Shown here: piece by piece, positions 49,771 through 58,433 of the stretch | How the letters are laid out: every line of letters starts with the position of its first letter | Position numbering within the stretch: position 1 is the first letter of the stretch | Assembly (NCBI RefSeq): GCF_003339815.1 | Contig: NZ_PPTT01000001.1 | Location: 124,001 to 188,000 of the forward strand | Source of the DNA: Eggerthella sinensis | Lineage (GTDB): Bacteria > Actinomycetota > Coriobacteriia > Coriobacteriales > Eggerthellaceae | Reading direction: 5' to 3' | DNA length: 64,000 nt | The notes under the pieces: generated by a model | Database searches by the model: none | Seen by the model: the letters and a program-made list of their open reading frames with translations, nothing else | What the model was told of the DNA's origin: nothing | Position numbers and translations under genes: made by a program

Positions 49771-51444
49771 ATGGAACTGAATCGTCGAGACTTCTTGAAG
49801 GGGGCGCTTGCCACCGGCATCGTCGCCACCGGAGCCGGCCTGGCAGGATGCGCGCCCGCCGCAGCAGGCGGCACCGCCGACGCCGCAGCGGCGAGCGCCT
49901 ATCCCGCCGGCTTGCAAGCCAGCGACTTCGAGGAATCGCCCGTCATCATCGACCCCATCACCGACATCGCCGAGGAGAAAACCTTCGACGTGGTGGTGGT
50001 CGGCGCCGGCACGGGCGGCGTACCCGCCGCGCTATCCGCGTTGGAAGAAGGCGCCACGGTAGCCGTGCTGCAGAAGGAGTCGAAACCCATCGCGCAGGGC
50101 GGCACGTGCTCCGGCGTGCTGCTCGACCAAAGCGACGAGCAGGGGGTCATGAACTACCTGCAAGGCTACCTGGAAGATTGTCGTTGGCGCGCCGACCGCA
50201 AGCTGGCCGAAACGTACTGCGCCTATTCCGGCGAGGCCATCCGCTGGACGCAGGTGCGCACCGCCGAAGCGGGCTTCCCGCCCTACACCGTGCGCCCCAC
50301 GGCCGTGACCGAGTACGAGGACGGCTCGAAATGCGCGCGTCGCAGCATCATGTTCGGCCCGAAGCCCTACAACAACGGCACCATGGTGGAGCACCTGGCC
50401 GAACTGGCAGCGAGCAAGGGCGTCGAGTTCTTCTACTCCACGCCGGGCGTGCAGCTGGTCACGGATGATTCCGGCGCGGTTACCGGCGTCATCGGCAAGA
50501 GCGGCTCCTCGTACATCAAGTTCACCGCCACGAAGGGCGTCATCCTGTCCACGGGCGACTACCAGAACAACCAGAGCCTCGTGGAGCGCTACTGCCCCGA
50601 CGTCAAGGAGTTCGACCGCAAGCAGAGCAACAAGACGGGCGACGGCATCCTCATGTCCATGGCCGTGGGCGCCGGCTTCGTGCCCGTCGGGCACTCCCAC
50701 ATGATGCACGACTTCGACTCGGGCCCCATGTTCAACGAGCCCTTCCTGTACGTGAACGAAAACGGCGAGCGCTTCATGAACGAAGACTGCGTGTTCGAGG
50801 AAGTGAACTGCGTGCTGCGCAACCAGCCGAAGCCGGGCTGGTACTCCCAGATCTTCGACGACGACTACGTGGCGCAGGTCACCGAATGGGGCGGCAAGCC
50901 CACGGCGCAGGAAGCCATGGAGGTGTACATGCCCGACGTGGACATGGACCGTTCGGCCGAAAGCGGATCGAACGTCATCGAGAGCCTCATCGACACGTAC
51001 CGCTGCGACACGCTCGACGAGCTGGCCGGCAAGCTGGGCATTCCCGCCGACGCGCTCAAGAAGTCCGTCGCGCGCTACAACGAGCTGGTGGACAAGGGTT
51101 TCGACGAAGACTTCGGCAAGCAGGCAAAGTACCTCAAGAAAATCGAGAAGGCGCCGTTCTGGGGCATCCACAAGCACGTGCGCGTGTCAGCGCTGTGCGC
51201 CGGCGTCACCGTGAACGAGAACTACCAGGCGCTCACCACCGAAGGCCAGGTCATCCCCAACTTGTGGGTGACGGGCTTCAGCGCCGGGCAGCTGTGCGGC
51301 AGCCCCGACTGGTCCATGTACCAGGGCGGCATGTCGGCGGGCCACTGCATCACCACCGGCCGCATCTGCGGCATCCAGGCTGCCACCGGCGGCAAGCTGG
51401 AAGCCACCACGCCCGTCACCGAGGCGGACGTCGAAGCGCTGTAG
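49771..51444 (+). CDS. Tat-exported FAD-dependent reductase
   Basis: The 557-residue flavoprotein has a twin-arginine signal (MELNRRDFLKG, RR 5-6), LAGC (Cys27), and FAD site VVVVGAGTGG. The cap reads GERFMNEDCVFE, Phe at the fumarate reductase Arg position, and there is no HHTMGG. GGAGAGGG is 4 nt before ATG. The gap to the LuxR gene has the inverted repeat. Its substrate probably lacks the two carboxylate groups of fumarate, though this is inference. Confidence 0.85.
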   Translation: MELNRRDFLKGALATGIVATGAGLAGCAPAAAGGTADAAAASAYPAGLQASDFEESPVIIDPITDIAEEKTFDVVVVGAGTGGVPAALSALEEGATVAVLQKESKPIAQGGTCSGVLLDQSDEQGVMNYLQGYLEDCRWRADRKLAETYCAYSGEAIRWTQVRTAEAGFPPYTVRPTAVTEYEDGSKCARRSIMFGPKPYNNGTMVEHLAELAASKGVEFFYSTPGVQLVTDDSGAVTGVIGKSGSSYIKFTATKGVILSTGDYQNNQSLVERYCPDVKEFDRKQSNKTGDGILMSMAVGAGFVPVGHSHMMHDFDSGPMFNEPFLYVNENGERFMNEDCVFEEVNCVLRNQPKPGWYSQIFDDDYVAQVTEWGGKPTAQEAMEVYMPDVDMDRSAESGSNVIESLIDTYRCDTLDELAGKLGIPADALKKSVARYNELVDKGFDEDFGKQAKYLKKIEKAPFWGIHKHVRVSALCAGVTVNENYQALTTEGQVIPNLWVTGFSAGQLCGSPDWSMYQGGMSAGHCITTGRICGIQAATGGKLEATTPVTEADVEAL

Positions 51445-51453
51445 CGCCGCGCG

Positions 51454-52011
51454 TTACCGGTTGATCACCTGCACGTGGAGGCCTTCGAGCACGTCGAGGG
51501 CTTCTTCGTGCAGCTTCGGATCGAACGACGCCGTGCAGGCGGCGTCCACGATGATGGGCACTTCGGGACACGCGGTCTTCGCCAGCACGGCGTTCGACAG
51601 CACGCAGATGTTGGACACGAGGCCCACCAGCTCGATGCTCTCGAAGGGCGGCTTGCCCAGCTCGGCGGCGGCCTGCTGCGCCACGCGCAGCCACTCGAAC
51701 AGGTCGGCCGACCCGAACGTCGGCTTGCGAAACACCACGTCAACGGGCTGGATAAGGTCGGCGACGACACCGTACAGCCCGTGGCCGGGCGTGCCTTCCA
51801 CGCAGTGCTCCACGGGCAGATTGCGCCCCTCCTGCGTATCCCGGTAGTTCGCGTGATGGGTGTCCAGCGTGAACACGATCTCGTCGAAACGGTCGCGATA
51901 CTCCGTGATTTTCCGCGCGATGGGTTCGGCCAGCTCCTCGGCTCCGGGAAATCCCAACGCTCCGTCCACGAAATCGTTTTGGTAGTCCACCACCATCAAC
52001 AGGCGCTTCAT
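51454..52011 (-). CDS. Cysteine hydrolase, isochorismatase/nicotinamidase family
   Basis: The 185-residue protein has the catalytic Asp of VVDYQNDF (9), the Lys region FRKPTFGS (about 94) and the nucleophile Cys in LVSNICVLS (about 135). Related enzymes make nicotinate from nicotinamide or hydrolyse isochorismate. Its start overlaps the HD-GYP stop by 4 nt. As the last gene of the NlpC operon, its link to cell-wall work is not obvious; NAD salvage is the default role. Confidence 0.85.
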   Translation of the reverse strand: MKRLLMVVDYQNDFVDGALGFPGAEELAEPIARKITEYRDRFDEIVFTLDTHHANYRDTQEGRNLPVEHCVEGTPGHGLYGVVADLIQPVDVVFRKPTFGSADLFEWLRVAQQAAAELGKPPFESIELVGLVSNICVLSNAVLAKTACPEVPIIVDAACTASFDPKLHEEALDVLEGLHVQVINR

Positions 52012-53369
52012 GCCTTGCTCCCTTCAACGGCTCGGGCGTTCTCCAACTCGTTCAACAACCAGGCGTAGTCCTGCTGCACCCGCTCGTACGCGTCGGCCAC
52101 CGGACGGCACGCCTGCGCCACCGTGGCCATGATGGCGTCGTAATCGTGCCGCATCGTCTCAACCACCACAGCGTCGATCTTCCCCGCGGCCTGCTGCTCA
52201 TCGAGCAGCATCAGCACCTTTTCCTTGGGATACGCTTCCTTGTAGCTGCGCGTGCCCACAAGCGCGCTGACGATGTCGGCCACGGCGATGATCCGGTCGG
52301 GCATCGTCAGCTCGTCGGCGTGCAGCCCGCGCGGATACCCGCTGCCATCGAGCTTCTCGTGATGACGCACGGCCGCCTGCAGCATGCGCGGATCGACGCA
52401 GCCCTCGAGGATGTCCTCGGTCAGCGCCACGTGCGTGCGCATGACGGCCATCTCGTCGGCATCGAGGCGGCCCGGTTTTTCCAGAATAGACAGCGGAATA
52501 CCGATTTTGCCCACGTCGTGCACGAGCGCGCTTGCGTACACGTGCGCGGCGGCCCCCTTGTCCTCAAGCAGGCGAAGGGCCAGCTCGTACGCCACCCACG
52601 CCGTGGTCACCGTATGGGTGACGGTATGGCGGCTGCGGAAGTCGATGATGTGCACGAGCATGTCGAGGTACGACGTAGCGGTGCCCGTGCCCGTCGGGTC
52701 GGCCACGATGCGCGAAGGGTTCGGCCCCTCCACGCCCCCGCGCAGGTACGCGAGCACGCCGTAGCGCCGTTCGGCCTCCGCGAACAGCTCCAACGCTTCA
52801 GGCGCGAACGTGCCCGGCCGCACAGCGTCCATGAGGCGCATCACGTCGGCGGCGTCGGCCTGCGGGTGCTCGAGCAGCAGCACATCCACGCGATCGGCCA
52901 CGTGCAGCGCGGTGGCCAGGAACTTCACCTGCGGGCTCTGCCCGGTGAACCGGTCGTAGTCCATATGGTGGAACAGCACGACTTCGGCGTAATCGACGAG
53001 GGGCGACAACTCCCTGAAGAAGAGGAACCCGTAGAACGAATGCTCCCACACGCCCTCGGTCTCGAACGCCACCATGCGGTCGATTTCCTCGGTGCGGTAC
53101 GCCCCGATATCGTGGAGCAGCGCCACGAAGTAGGCCGCGCGGCGCTGCGTTTCATCGTAGGTGCCCTTCACCGCCAGCATGGCGTCGAGGATGGTGGCAA
53201 CGCGCAACCCGTGGTCCACGAGTCGTGAGTCCACGCAGTTGAGCGCCCGCTGCATCATCACCGCTACGTCGGAGATGGTCAGATTCTCGTCGAACCCCTC
53301 AGGGTGCGGAAAACGAGGCCGGCTGAGCTGGGCCGGCCCCGACGCAAAGCTATACGCCGCTAGGCTCAA
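52008..53369 (-). CDS. HD-GYP-type phosphohydrolase with two HD domains
   Basis: The protein of about 453 residues has an N-terminal HD-like domain (LLHDIGAYR near residue 80, FHHMDYD near 130) and a C-terminal HD-GYP domain (ALVHDVGKIGIP, then RHHEKLDGSGYP and VADIVSALV). HD-GYP enzymes degrade cyclic di-GMP; whether this family is a c-di-GMP or other cyclic-nucleotide enzyme is not shown. The start is uncertain: TTG 53369 couples to the flavodoxin stop, while ATGs at 53258 or 53255 are the alternative. It overlaps the hydrolase by 4 nt. Confidence 0.82.
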   Translation of the reverse strand: MSLAAYSFASGPAQLSRPRFPHPEGFDENLTISDVAVMMQRALNCVDSRLVDHGLRVATILDAMLAVKGTYDETQRRAAYFVALLHDIGAYRTEEIDRMVAFETEGVWEHSFYGFLFFRELSPLVDYAEVVLFHHMDYDRFTGQSPQVKFLATALHVADRVDVLLLEHPQADAADVMRLMDAVRPGTFAPEALELFAEAERRYGVLAYLRGGVEGPNPSRIVADPTGTGTATSYLDMLVHIIDFRSRHTVTHTVTTAWVAYELALRLLEDKGAAAHVYASALVHDVGKIGIPLSILEKPGRLDADEMAVMRTHVALTEDILEGCVDPRMLQAAVRHHEKLDGSGYPRGLHADELTMPDRIIAVADIVSALVGTRSYKEAYPKEKVLMLLDEQQAAGKIDAVVVETMRHDYDAIMATVAQACRPVADAYERVQQDYAWLLNELENARAVEGSKA

Positions 53370-53926
53370 TCGAGCTTCGCCATCTGAGCGCGGGCCTTGT
53401 CCATCTGCTCCTGCACGTCGATGCCGACGATGTCGAGCCCCTCGGCTGCCACGAAGCGCACCTCGGGGATGCCGAACATCTTCGCGATGCCCACCACGTA
53501 CTCGTAGCCGAAGTTGGAGCCCTCCACGAAGCCGCCGCACGTGGTGATGTACGTGATGCGCTTCGCCTTGCAGATGCCCTCGCAGCGGGCACCTTCGGTG
53601 TAATGGAACGTCGAATCGCACACGCTCACGTGCTCGATATAGGTTCTGAACGCCGCCGGGAACGACATGTCCCAGTACGGCACGCCGATGACGATGTCGT
53701 CAGCCTCGGCGAATTGGCGGGACAGCGCGAAAATGGGGTCGTCCCACTCCCCCGCCCGCTGCTTTTCCGAACGATACGCCACCATCTCGGCATCGAACGG
53801 CTTGAGCTCGAGCGCCGCGACGTCGACTTCCGTCACGTCGTCGAAGCGCTCCAGGTATTCACGGCACAGCGTGAGCGTGCGCGACGAGGCGCCTCGCATG
53901 CACGCGTTCACAAACAACGTGGACAA
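53366..53926 (-). CDS. NAD(P)H-dependent flavodoxin-fold oxidoreductase
   Basis: The 186-residue protein has the flavodoxin-like-fold of AzoR/quinone reductases (VNACMRGASSRT near 7-18, YWDMSFPAAFRTYI near 85-98, TCGGF near 131). Such enzymes reduce quinones or azo dyes with FMN and NAD(P)H. It is 12 nt after the NlpC gene and its stop couples to the HD-GYP start. GGAGG is 7 nt upstream. Confidence 0.85.
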   Translation of the reverse strand: MSTLFVNACMRGASSRTLTLCREYLERFDDVTEVDVAALELKPFDAEMVAYRSEKQRAGEWDDPIFALSRQFAEADDIVIGVPYWDMSFPAAFRTYIEHVSVCDSTFHYTEGARCEGICKAKRITYITTCGGFVEGSNFGYEYVVGIAKMFGIPEVRFVAAEGLDIVGIDVQEQMDKARAQMAKLD

Positions 53927-53938
53927 TTCGTCCTCCTT

Positions 53939-55021
53939 TTAGACAAATCGAAGCGCGTGCGTGAACCCGGCCCAGCTGAGCGGGTCGGTATCGCGCACGA
54001 ACGCGTTAAACGTGGGGGCGTGGACGAAGTGCGTCCCGCCGGCACTGCAGGCGATGCCCGCGTGGCCATTGTACCCGTCGCCGTAGCTGATCCACAGCAC
54101 ATCGCCGGGCTGCGCTTCGGAAACCGGCAAACGAGCGGCCGCCGCGAAGTACATGGACTCGGTCTGGTGCGGCACCGAGATGCCCACCTGCGCATACGCC
54201 CATGTCACGAGGCCCGAGCAGTCGAACGCGTCGGGTCCGGCCGCGCCCCACACGTAGGGGCAGCCGATGCGCGACAGCGCGTAGTCCACCACGGTGCCCT
54301 GCGACGGGATGGCCGCGGAGCCGCCGCTGTAAGCGTACGTCTTCTTGACCTGGGCCGCTGCTGCAGCCGCCTCGGCCGCGCGCGCCTCTTCCTGCTCCTG
54401 CACGAGCAGCGCCTGCGCCTCGGCGTCAAGCTGCTGCAGCGTGGTTTCCAGCGTGGAGATGGTCTGCTCGGCCTCGGCCTTGATGCGGGCGGCTTCGTCG
54501 GCCTTCTCGGCGGCGATGCGCTCCTGCTCTTCCAGCTCCACCTTCGCCGCCTCGACTTCGGCGCGCAGATCCTTCGTCTGCTGCACCATCGCGGCGTCGT
54601 TGTCGTTGATGTCGTTGAGCAAATCCCAGCTCGTGGCGAATTCCTCGAACGTCGTCGCGCCCAAAATCACGTCGAGCGCGGTGGATTGGCCGTTGCGGTA
54701 CATGCTGCGCGCACGCTTGCTCAGCTTGTCCTGCAAATCGGCGATCTGGGCATTTGCCTCGTCGATGCGCGCCTGAGCATCGGCAACGGCCTGCACGGCC
54801 GCGTCGTGCTCATCGAGCGCCTTGTAGTAGTCTTCCGCCGCCACCGTCAACTGGTTCTGCATCTCCACGATGCGGGAACGGACGGCATCGGCCTCGGCGA
54901 ACTTATCGGCAGACGTGGGGTCGGCAAACGCCAACGTCGGTCGCAACAGGGTGGCCGCGCCGAGCGCCGCTGCACCCACCAAAAACGTGCGGCGATCGAT
55001 GCCGCGCGTGATGTCAGTCAT
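53939..55021 (-). CDS. NlpC/P60 peptidoglycan hydrolase with coiled coil
   Basis: The 360-residue protein has a twin-arginine-like signal (IDRRTFLVG), a long coiled coil (about 40-220) and a C-terminal NlpC/P60 domain with DCSGLVTWAY (catalytic Cys near 270) and NGHAGI (His). It cuts D-glutamyl-diaminopimelate-type links in peptidoglycan, and the coiled coil may recruit or regulate it. It heads the operon. GGAGG is 6 nt before the ATG. An Arg pair in the leader suggests Tat export, which is unusual for this family. Confidence 0.88.
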   Translation of the reverse strand: MTDITRGIDRRTFLVGAAALGAATLLRPTLAFADPTSADKFAEADAVRSRIVEMQNQLTVAAEDYYKALDEHDAAVQAVADAQARIDEANAQIADLQDKLSKRARSMYRNGQSTALDVILGATTFEEFATSWDLLNDINDNDAAMVQQTKDLRAEVEAAKVELEEQERIAAEKADEAARIKAEAEQTISTLETTLQQLDAEAQALLVQEQEEARAAEAAAAAAQVKKTYAYSGGSAAIPSQGTVVDYALSRIGCPYVWGAAGPDAFDCSGLVTWAYAQVGISVPHQTESMYFAAAARLPVSEAQPGDVLWISYGDGYNGHAGIACSAGGTHFVHAPTFNAFVRDTDPLSWAGFTHALRFV

Positions 55022-55031
55022 GTAACCTCCT

Positions 55032-55112
55032 CGAATTCGTTGCGTATGCCTCCACGTTGAGTTCTACCCTCTTATTTTGGACGATTCGGCACCGCAACGA
55101 GCAACGAATTCG
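55032..55112. promoter_or_regulatory. Inverted repeat upstream of the NlpC gene
   Basis: CGAATTCGTTGC (55032-55043) and GCAACGAATTCG (55101-55112) are 12-bp perfect arms with a 57-nt spacer in the 130-nt gap between the TetR stop and the NlpC start. An extra inner CGCAACGA half lies beside the right arm. It could be a TetR site. Confidence 0.4.
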
Positions 55113-55151
55113 TGACAACTATAGCACGAGGACTTGACGGTTTCTGAATAT

Positions 55152-55811
55152 TCACGGGCTGCACGTAGGCGCAGGTGGGAGCGGCTCCATATCGAGGTGC
55201 AGGGCCTGTTCCACCACTTTCATGAGCGCTTCGTCGCTGATATCGGGATTGATTTTCACCAGGCCGACGAGGCCGAAGATCACCATGCAGAACATTTCGT
55301 ACACGAACTCGATTTCCACCTGATGGTAGGCCGCGTATTCCACGACGATCTGCTCGTTGATGCAGTCCACCGTCTCGCGCACCGCGCGCACGTCGAACGA
55401 GTCGCGTATGCCCAGCTCTTCGAGGACGGCAATCATGGGACGCAGGCCGTTCGCGTCGTACAGCGCGCGGCGGAAGGTGGCGATGCAGGCCTTGAGCGAG
55501 CCCGCCGTGTCGCCGAACACGCGCGACTCGTTCCACACGAGCACGCTTTCCACGAGGTCTTCCACGTAATCGTCGATGACCGCATCGACCACGGCCTGCT
55601 TGTTTTCGAAGTAGTAGTACACCAGCTCGCGCGTGACGTTCGCCTCGGCGGCGATGTCCTTCACCGTGGTCTTGCCCACGCCGCGCTGCTCGAACAGCAG
55701 GCGCGCGGCCAGCATGATATCGCCCGCCGGTCCGCTCAGGCGGCGGCTTTCGGACGCAGCACGACCGCGCCCCGACGGGCGGAATCCCGTGCTCTCTTGG
55801 TCGACCCGCAT
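55152..55811 (-). CDS. TetR-family transcriptional regulator
   Basis: The 219-residue protein has an N-terminal basic tail, then the TetR HTH (KTTVKDIAAEANVTRELVYYYF, about 47-68) and a helical ligand domain. GGAGGG is 4 nt before ATG. It follows the 320-residue membrane protein gene by 75 nt on the same strand and lies just before the NlpC operon, so either may be its target. Confidence 0.85.
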   Translation of the reverse strand: MRVDQESTGFRPSGRGRAASESRRLSGPAGDIMLAARLLFEQRGVGKTTVKDIAAEANVTRELVYYYFENKQAVVDAVIDDYVEDLVESVLVWNESRVFGDTAGSLKACIATFRRALYDANGLRPMIAVLEELGIRDSFDVRAVRETVDCINEQIVVEYAAYHQVEIEFVYEMFCMVIFGLVGLVKINPDISDEALMKVVEQALHLDMEPLPPAPTCSP

Positions 55812-55886
55812 CGCGCCCTCCTGCGTTCAAGCGCGCATGGACGCCGCGCGCAACGCTTACGCTCGGCGTCCATTATACGGGGTTCT

Positions 55887-56849
55887 CTAGCGATTTGCCT
55901 CTTCGAGCTCCTGGTACGACTTCGTATCGGCGTAGATTTGGTCTTTGAGCGGGTTCAACTTGAGCTTGCGAATCTTGCGGAACTGGTAGATGGCCAGCGC
56001 CGCGTTCGACGCGAGCGCGAGGAAGCTCACCGCGAAGAACGCCGTGGGATTGTGCGTGGTGGGGATAGGTGCCAGCACGTCGGCGAACTGCGGGACGGTC
56101 ATCACGAACATGATCCACAGCCCCAACGTCTGCGCGCGGTGCTGCAGCCACGCCCCCTTCTTGATGAAGAACGTGGGGATGGTGCAGGCCAGCAGCAGCG
56201 CGAGGCCGGCGTAGGCCGAGTGGTCGGAGATGCAGTTGTACGTGTAGGCGAAGTTCCACAGGTCGTACGCGATGATCCAGGCCCAGATCATGTCGGGCCA
56301 GATCATGTCCTTCGACAGGTCCTTCGAGATGAAGATGCCGAACCAGCCGCAGATGGTGACGATGTTGAGGATGCCGGCGATGCCGTTCATGATGTTCCAC
56401 GGCCCCGACATGGTCCACAGGTTCTCGACGACGCCGCCCTGCCACAGCCCGAAGCTGAACACCTGGAAGTCGCGGATGACGGCCTCGGCGATGTTGACGG
56501 CCAGGATGAGCGGCGGGAAGCACAGCGCCCACCGCTTCTCGTACAGGTAGTGGGTGCGGCCGTCCGCGCCGCGCCAATGCACGAACCGCAGCGCCATGAA
56601 GCCGAGGCAGCCCGCCAAGGCCGAGTACGTTTTCACCCAGTTGAACCACGTGCCCGTGCCGTACTCGTTGCCGGGTGCGGCCGTGGTGGGCCACACGAAG
56701 ATGGTCAGCACGAGGGGCACGATGGCGAACAGCGTGATGCCGGCCCACAGCGACGTGCGCCCCAGCTCGTTGAACGCCATCAGCGCGAACAGGATGAACA
56801 GCCAGATGGCCCAGTACATCGGGTCGGCCGCTTGATACAGAATGCCCAT
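55887..56849 (-). CDS. Multi-span membrane protein, paralogue of 57038-57988
   Basis: The 320-residue protein has about nine spans and Trp/Phe-rich loops with conserved NIAEAVIRDFQ and LWNFAYTYN segments. I recognise no named function; I recall the DUF5692 family as similar but cannot confirm it. Its divergent neighbour is a clear paralogue. A minus-strand TATACT (56906-56911) serves as its -10, with an inverted repeat over the -35 zone. GGAGGC-like bases precede ATG. Confidence 0.7.
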   Translation of the reverse strand: MGILYQAADPMYWAIWLFILFALMAFNELGRTSLWAGITLFAIVPLVLTIFVWPTTAAPGNEYGTGTWFNWVKTYSALAGCLGFMALRFVHWRGADGRTHYLYEKRWALCFPPLILAVNIAEAVIRDFQVFSFGLWQGGVVENLWTMSGPWNIMNGIAGILNIVTICGWFGIFISKDLSKDMIWPDMIWAWIIAYDLWNFAYTYNCISDHSAYAGLALLLACTIPTFFIKKGAWLQHRAQTLGLWIMFVMTVPQFADVLAPIPTTHNPTAFFAVSFLALASNAALAIYQFRKIRKLKLNPLKDQIYADTKSYQELEEANR

Positions 56850-56930
56850 GAGTCGCCTCCTTGTCTCGCGGCGCGCACTCCCCGGTTACGGCACGCCTTG
56901 AGGCGAGTATACGAAGCCTCCGCGCAGAAG

Positions 56931-56961
56931 TCTTTCACACGGCGGGGCAGTTTGTGAAAGA
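56931..56961. promoter_or_regulatory. Perfect 9-bp inverted repeat in the paralogue gap
   Basis: TCTTTCACA (56931-56939) and TGTGAAAGA (56953-56961), spacer 13 nt, in the 188-nt divergent gap. It overlaps the -35 of the minus-strand gene, so a shared regulator could control both genes. Confidence 0.6.
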
Positions 56962-57037
56962 AGCCGTCGCACGCCGGATGCTAGACTGGCGGCATACTGC
57001 ACCACCTGGGAAAAGAGTCGGGGAAAGGGGATTCGCC

Positions 57038-57988
57038 ATGACCGTGCCCGTTTGGATCACGCCTATTTCCATGGTTGTTTACACCGTGCTGCTCATGCTG
57101 CTCACCGAGTTCATGCGGCGGCACTACCGCGCGTCGATGTGGGTGTGGGTGGTGTCGCTCGTCACCATACCGCTGTGGATCATCAACATCCCTGGCGACG
57201 ACTGGTTCCGGTGGGCGAAGAATCTCTCCGTCATCCTTCCGCTCATCTTCGCCGGCGTGGGCCGCATCGCCGCCGTGCAGCAGAAGGACACGCCGTTTTG
57301 GCGGCTCATGCGCAAGCGGTGGGTGCGCTGGACGCTGTACGGCATCGTGTTCTGCAACATCGCCGAGGCCACGCTGCGCGACGTGCAGATGGGCAACAAC
57401 ATGAACGCGCTGGCCGGCCTCATCCTGTGCATCACCATGCCGTTCGGCGACAAGTATTGGAAGTACGACACCTCGAGCCACGGCGAGATCCTGTCCTACA
57501 CGGTGCCCATGTGGAACTTCCTGTACACCACGTGGAACGCGTGCTTCGTGTACGCCGAAGGGCACGAGTTCTTCGCCTCCACCTGCTGCATCCTGGCGGC
57601 GGCCGAGCTCTACCCCATCATCATGCGCCGCCCCGAGCTCTACATCACCGGACGAATCTACACGCTGGGCGCGCACCTGCTGCTGCGCAGCTGCTTCCCC
57701 CTGCTCTTCCCCACCATCATGAACAGCGCGGCGTGGTTCAACCCCGAATTCATGTCGGCCTGGGGCATGTTCAACGGCATCATCGGCATCCCGTTCGTGT
57801 TCTGGTACTGCTACCAGCTGAGCTCGGGGAAGGCACCCGTGACGTTCAGGCGCGGCAAGGCCCGCCTGGCCTACATCGAAGGCCGCGAGGCAGGCACCAT
57901 CGACGAGTACGGCGACCCCGTGAAGCTGCCCGCCGGAGCACAGGTGGAACGCGGGATCGACGAAGACGCGCCGGTAGTTGCGAGGTGA
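57038..57988 (+). CDS. Multi-span membrane protein, paralogue of 55887-56849
   Basis: The 316-residue protein has about eight or nine spans and shares NIAEATLRDVQ and WNFLYTTWNACF with its divergent paralogue. No function can be named. ATG 57038 has AAAGGGG 7 nt upstream; the longer frame to 56861 has no site and overlaps the promoter region. It ends just before the palindromic element. Confidence 0.72.
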   Translation: MTVPVWITPISMVVYTVLLMLLTEFMRRHYRASMWVWVVSLVTIPLWIINIPGDDWFRWAKNLSVILPLIFAGVGRIAAVQQKDTPFWRLMRKRWVRWTLYGIVFCNIAEATLRDVQMGNNMNALAGLILCITMPFGDKYWKYDTSSHGEILSYTVPMWNFLYTTWNACFVYAEGHEFFASTCCILAAAELYPIIMRRPELYITGRIYTLGAHLLLRSCFPLLFPTIMNSAAWFNPEFMSAWGMFNGIIGIPFVFWYCYQLSSGKAPVTFRRGKARLAYIEGREAGTIDEYGDPVKLPAGAQVERGIDEDAPVVAR

Positions 57989-58433
57989 GGGGCGCCCCTC
58001 CCGTTGTGCCCGCGTAAGGACCGCCGGTTCGCATGAGCTCCCGCGGGCGCAACGGAGGGGAAGGGAATGCGAGAGAGAGGGGGGTGCACCGCAGAAAACC
58101 ATCTCGTGGCAAATTTTGACGCGATTGCGGGCTGACTGCGGCGTTATTCGCGCGATCCGCCATCGCTCGCAAGCAAAAGCCCTGATGGCGATTTTCAAAA
58201 CGCACCATGTTGCACCACTCGAAGCCCTATTCGACCGCAATCGCGTCAAAATTTGCCAAAAAGCGGCGTTTTACAGTTCCAAGCGCTTCCCTCACCTCCT
58301 CCCGTTGCGCTCGCGGGAGCTCATGCGAACCGGCGATCCTTACGCGGGCACAACGGGAGGAAGGGGGGGGTGGCGCGACGCCATCCCCCCCCTGCGAGGT
58401 CGTCCAAGATGGGAGGGTTATCTTGGAGCGACG
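57989..58433. other. 445-nt convergent gap occupied by a palindromic element
   Basis: No protein gene is supported. Nearly all of it is the 368-nt imperfect inverted repeat described separately; the flanks are short G/C runs. Confidence 0.6.
57997..58364. repeat. 368-nt imperfect palindromic element
   Basis: Outer arms of about 70 nt (57997-58066 and 58290-58364) are near-perfect reverse complements, sharing the GTTGTGCCCGCGTAAGGA...GGTTCGCATGAGCTCCCGCG tract. Inner arms of 23 nt match exactly (58108-58130 with 58235-58257). The middle about 100 nt is unpaired. It could be a MITE-like element or a large structured RNA. Confidence 0.75.
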
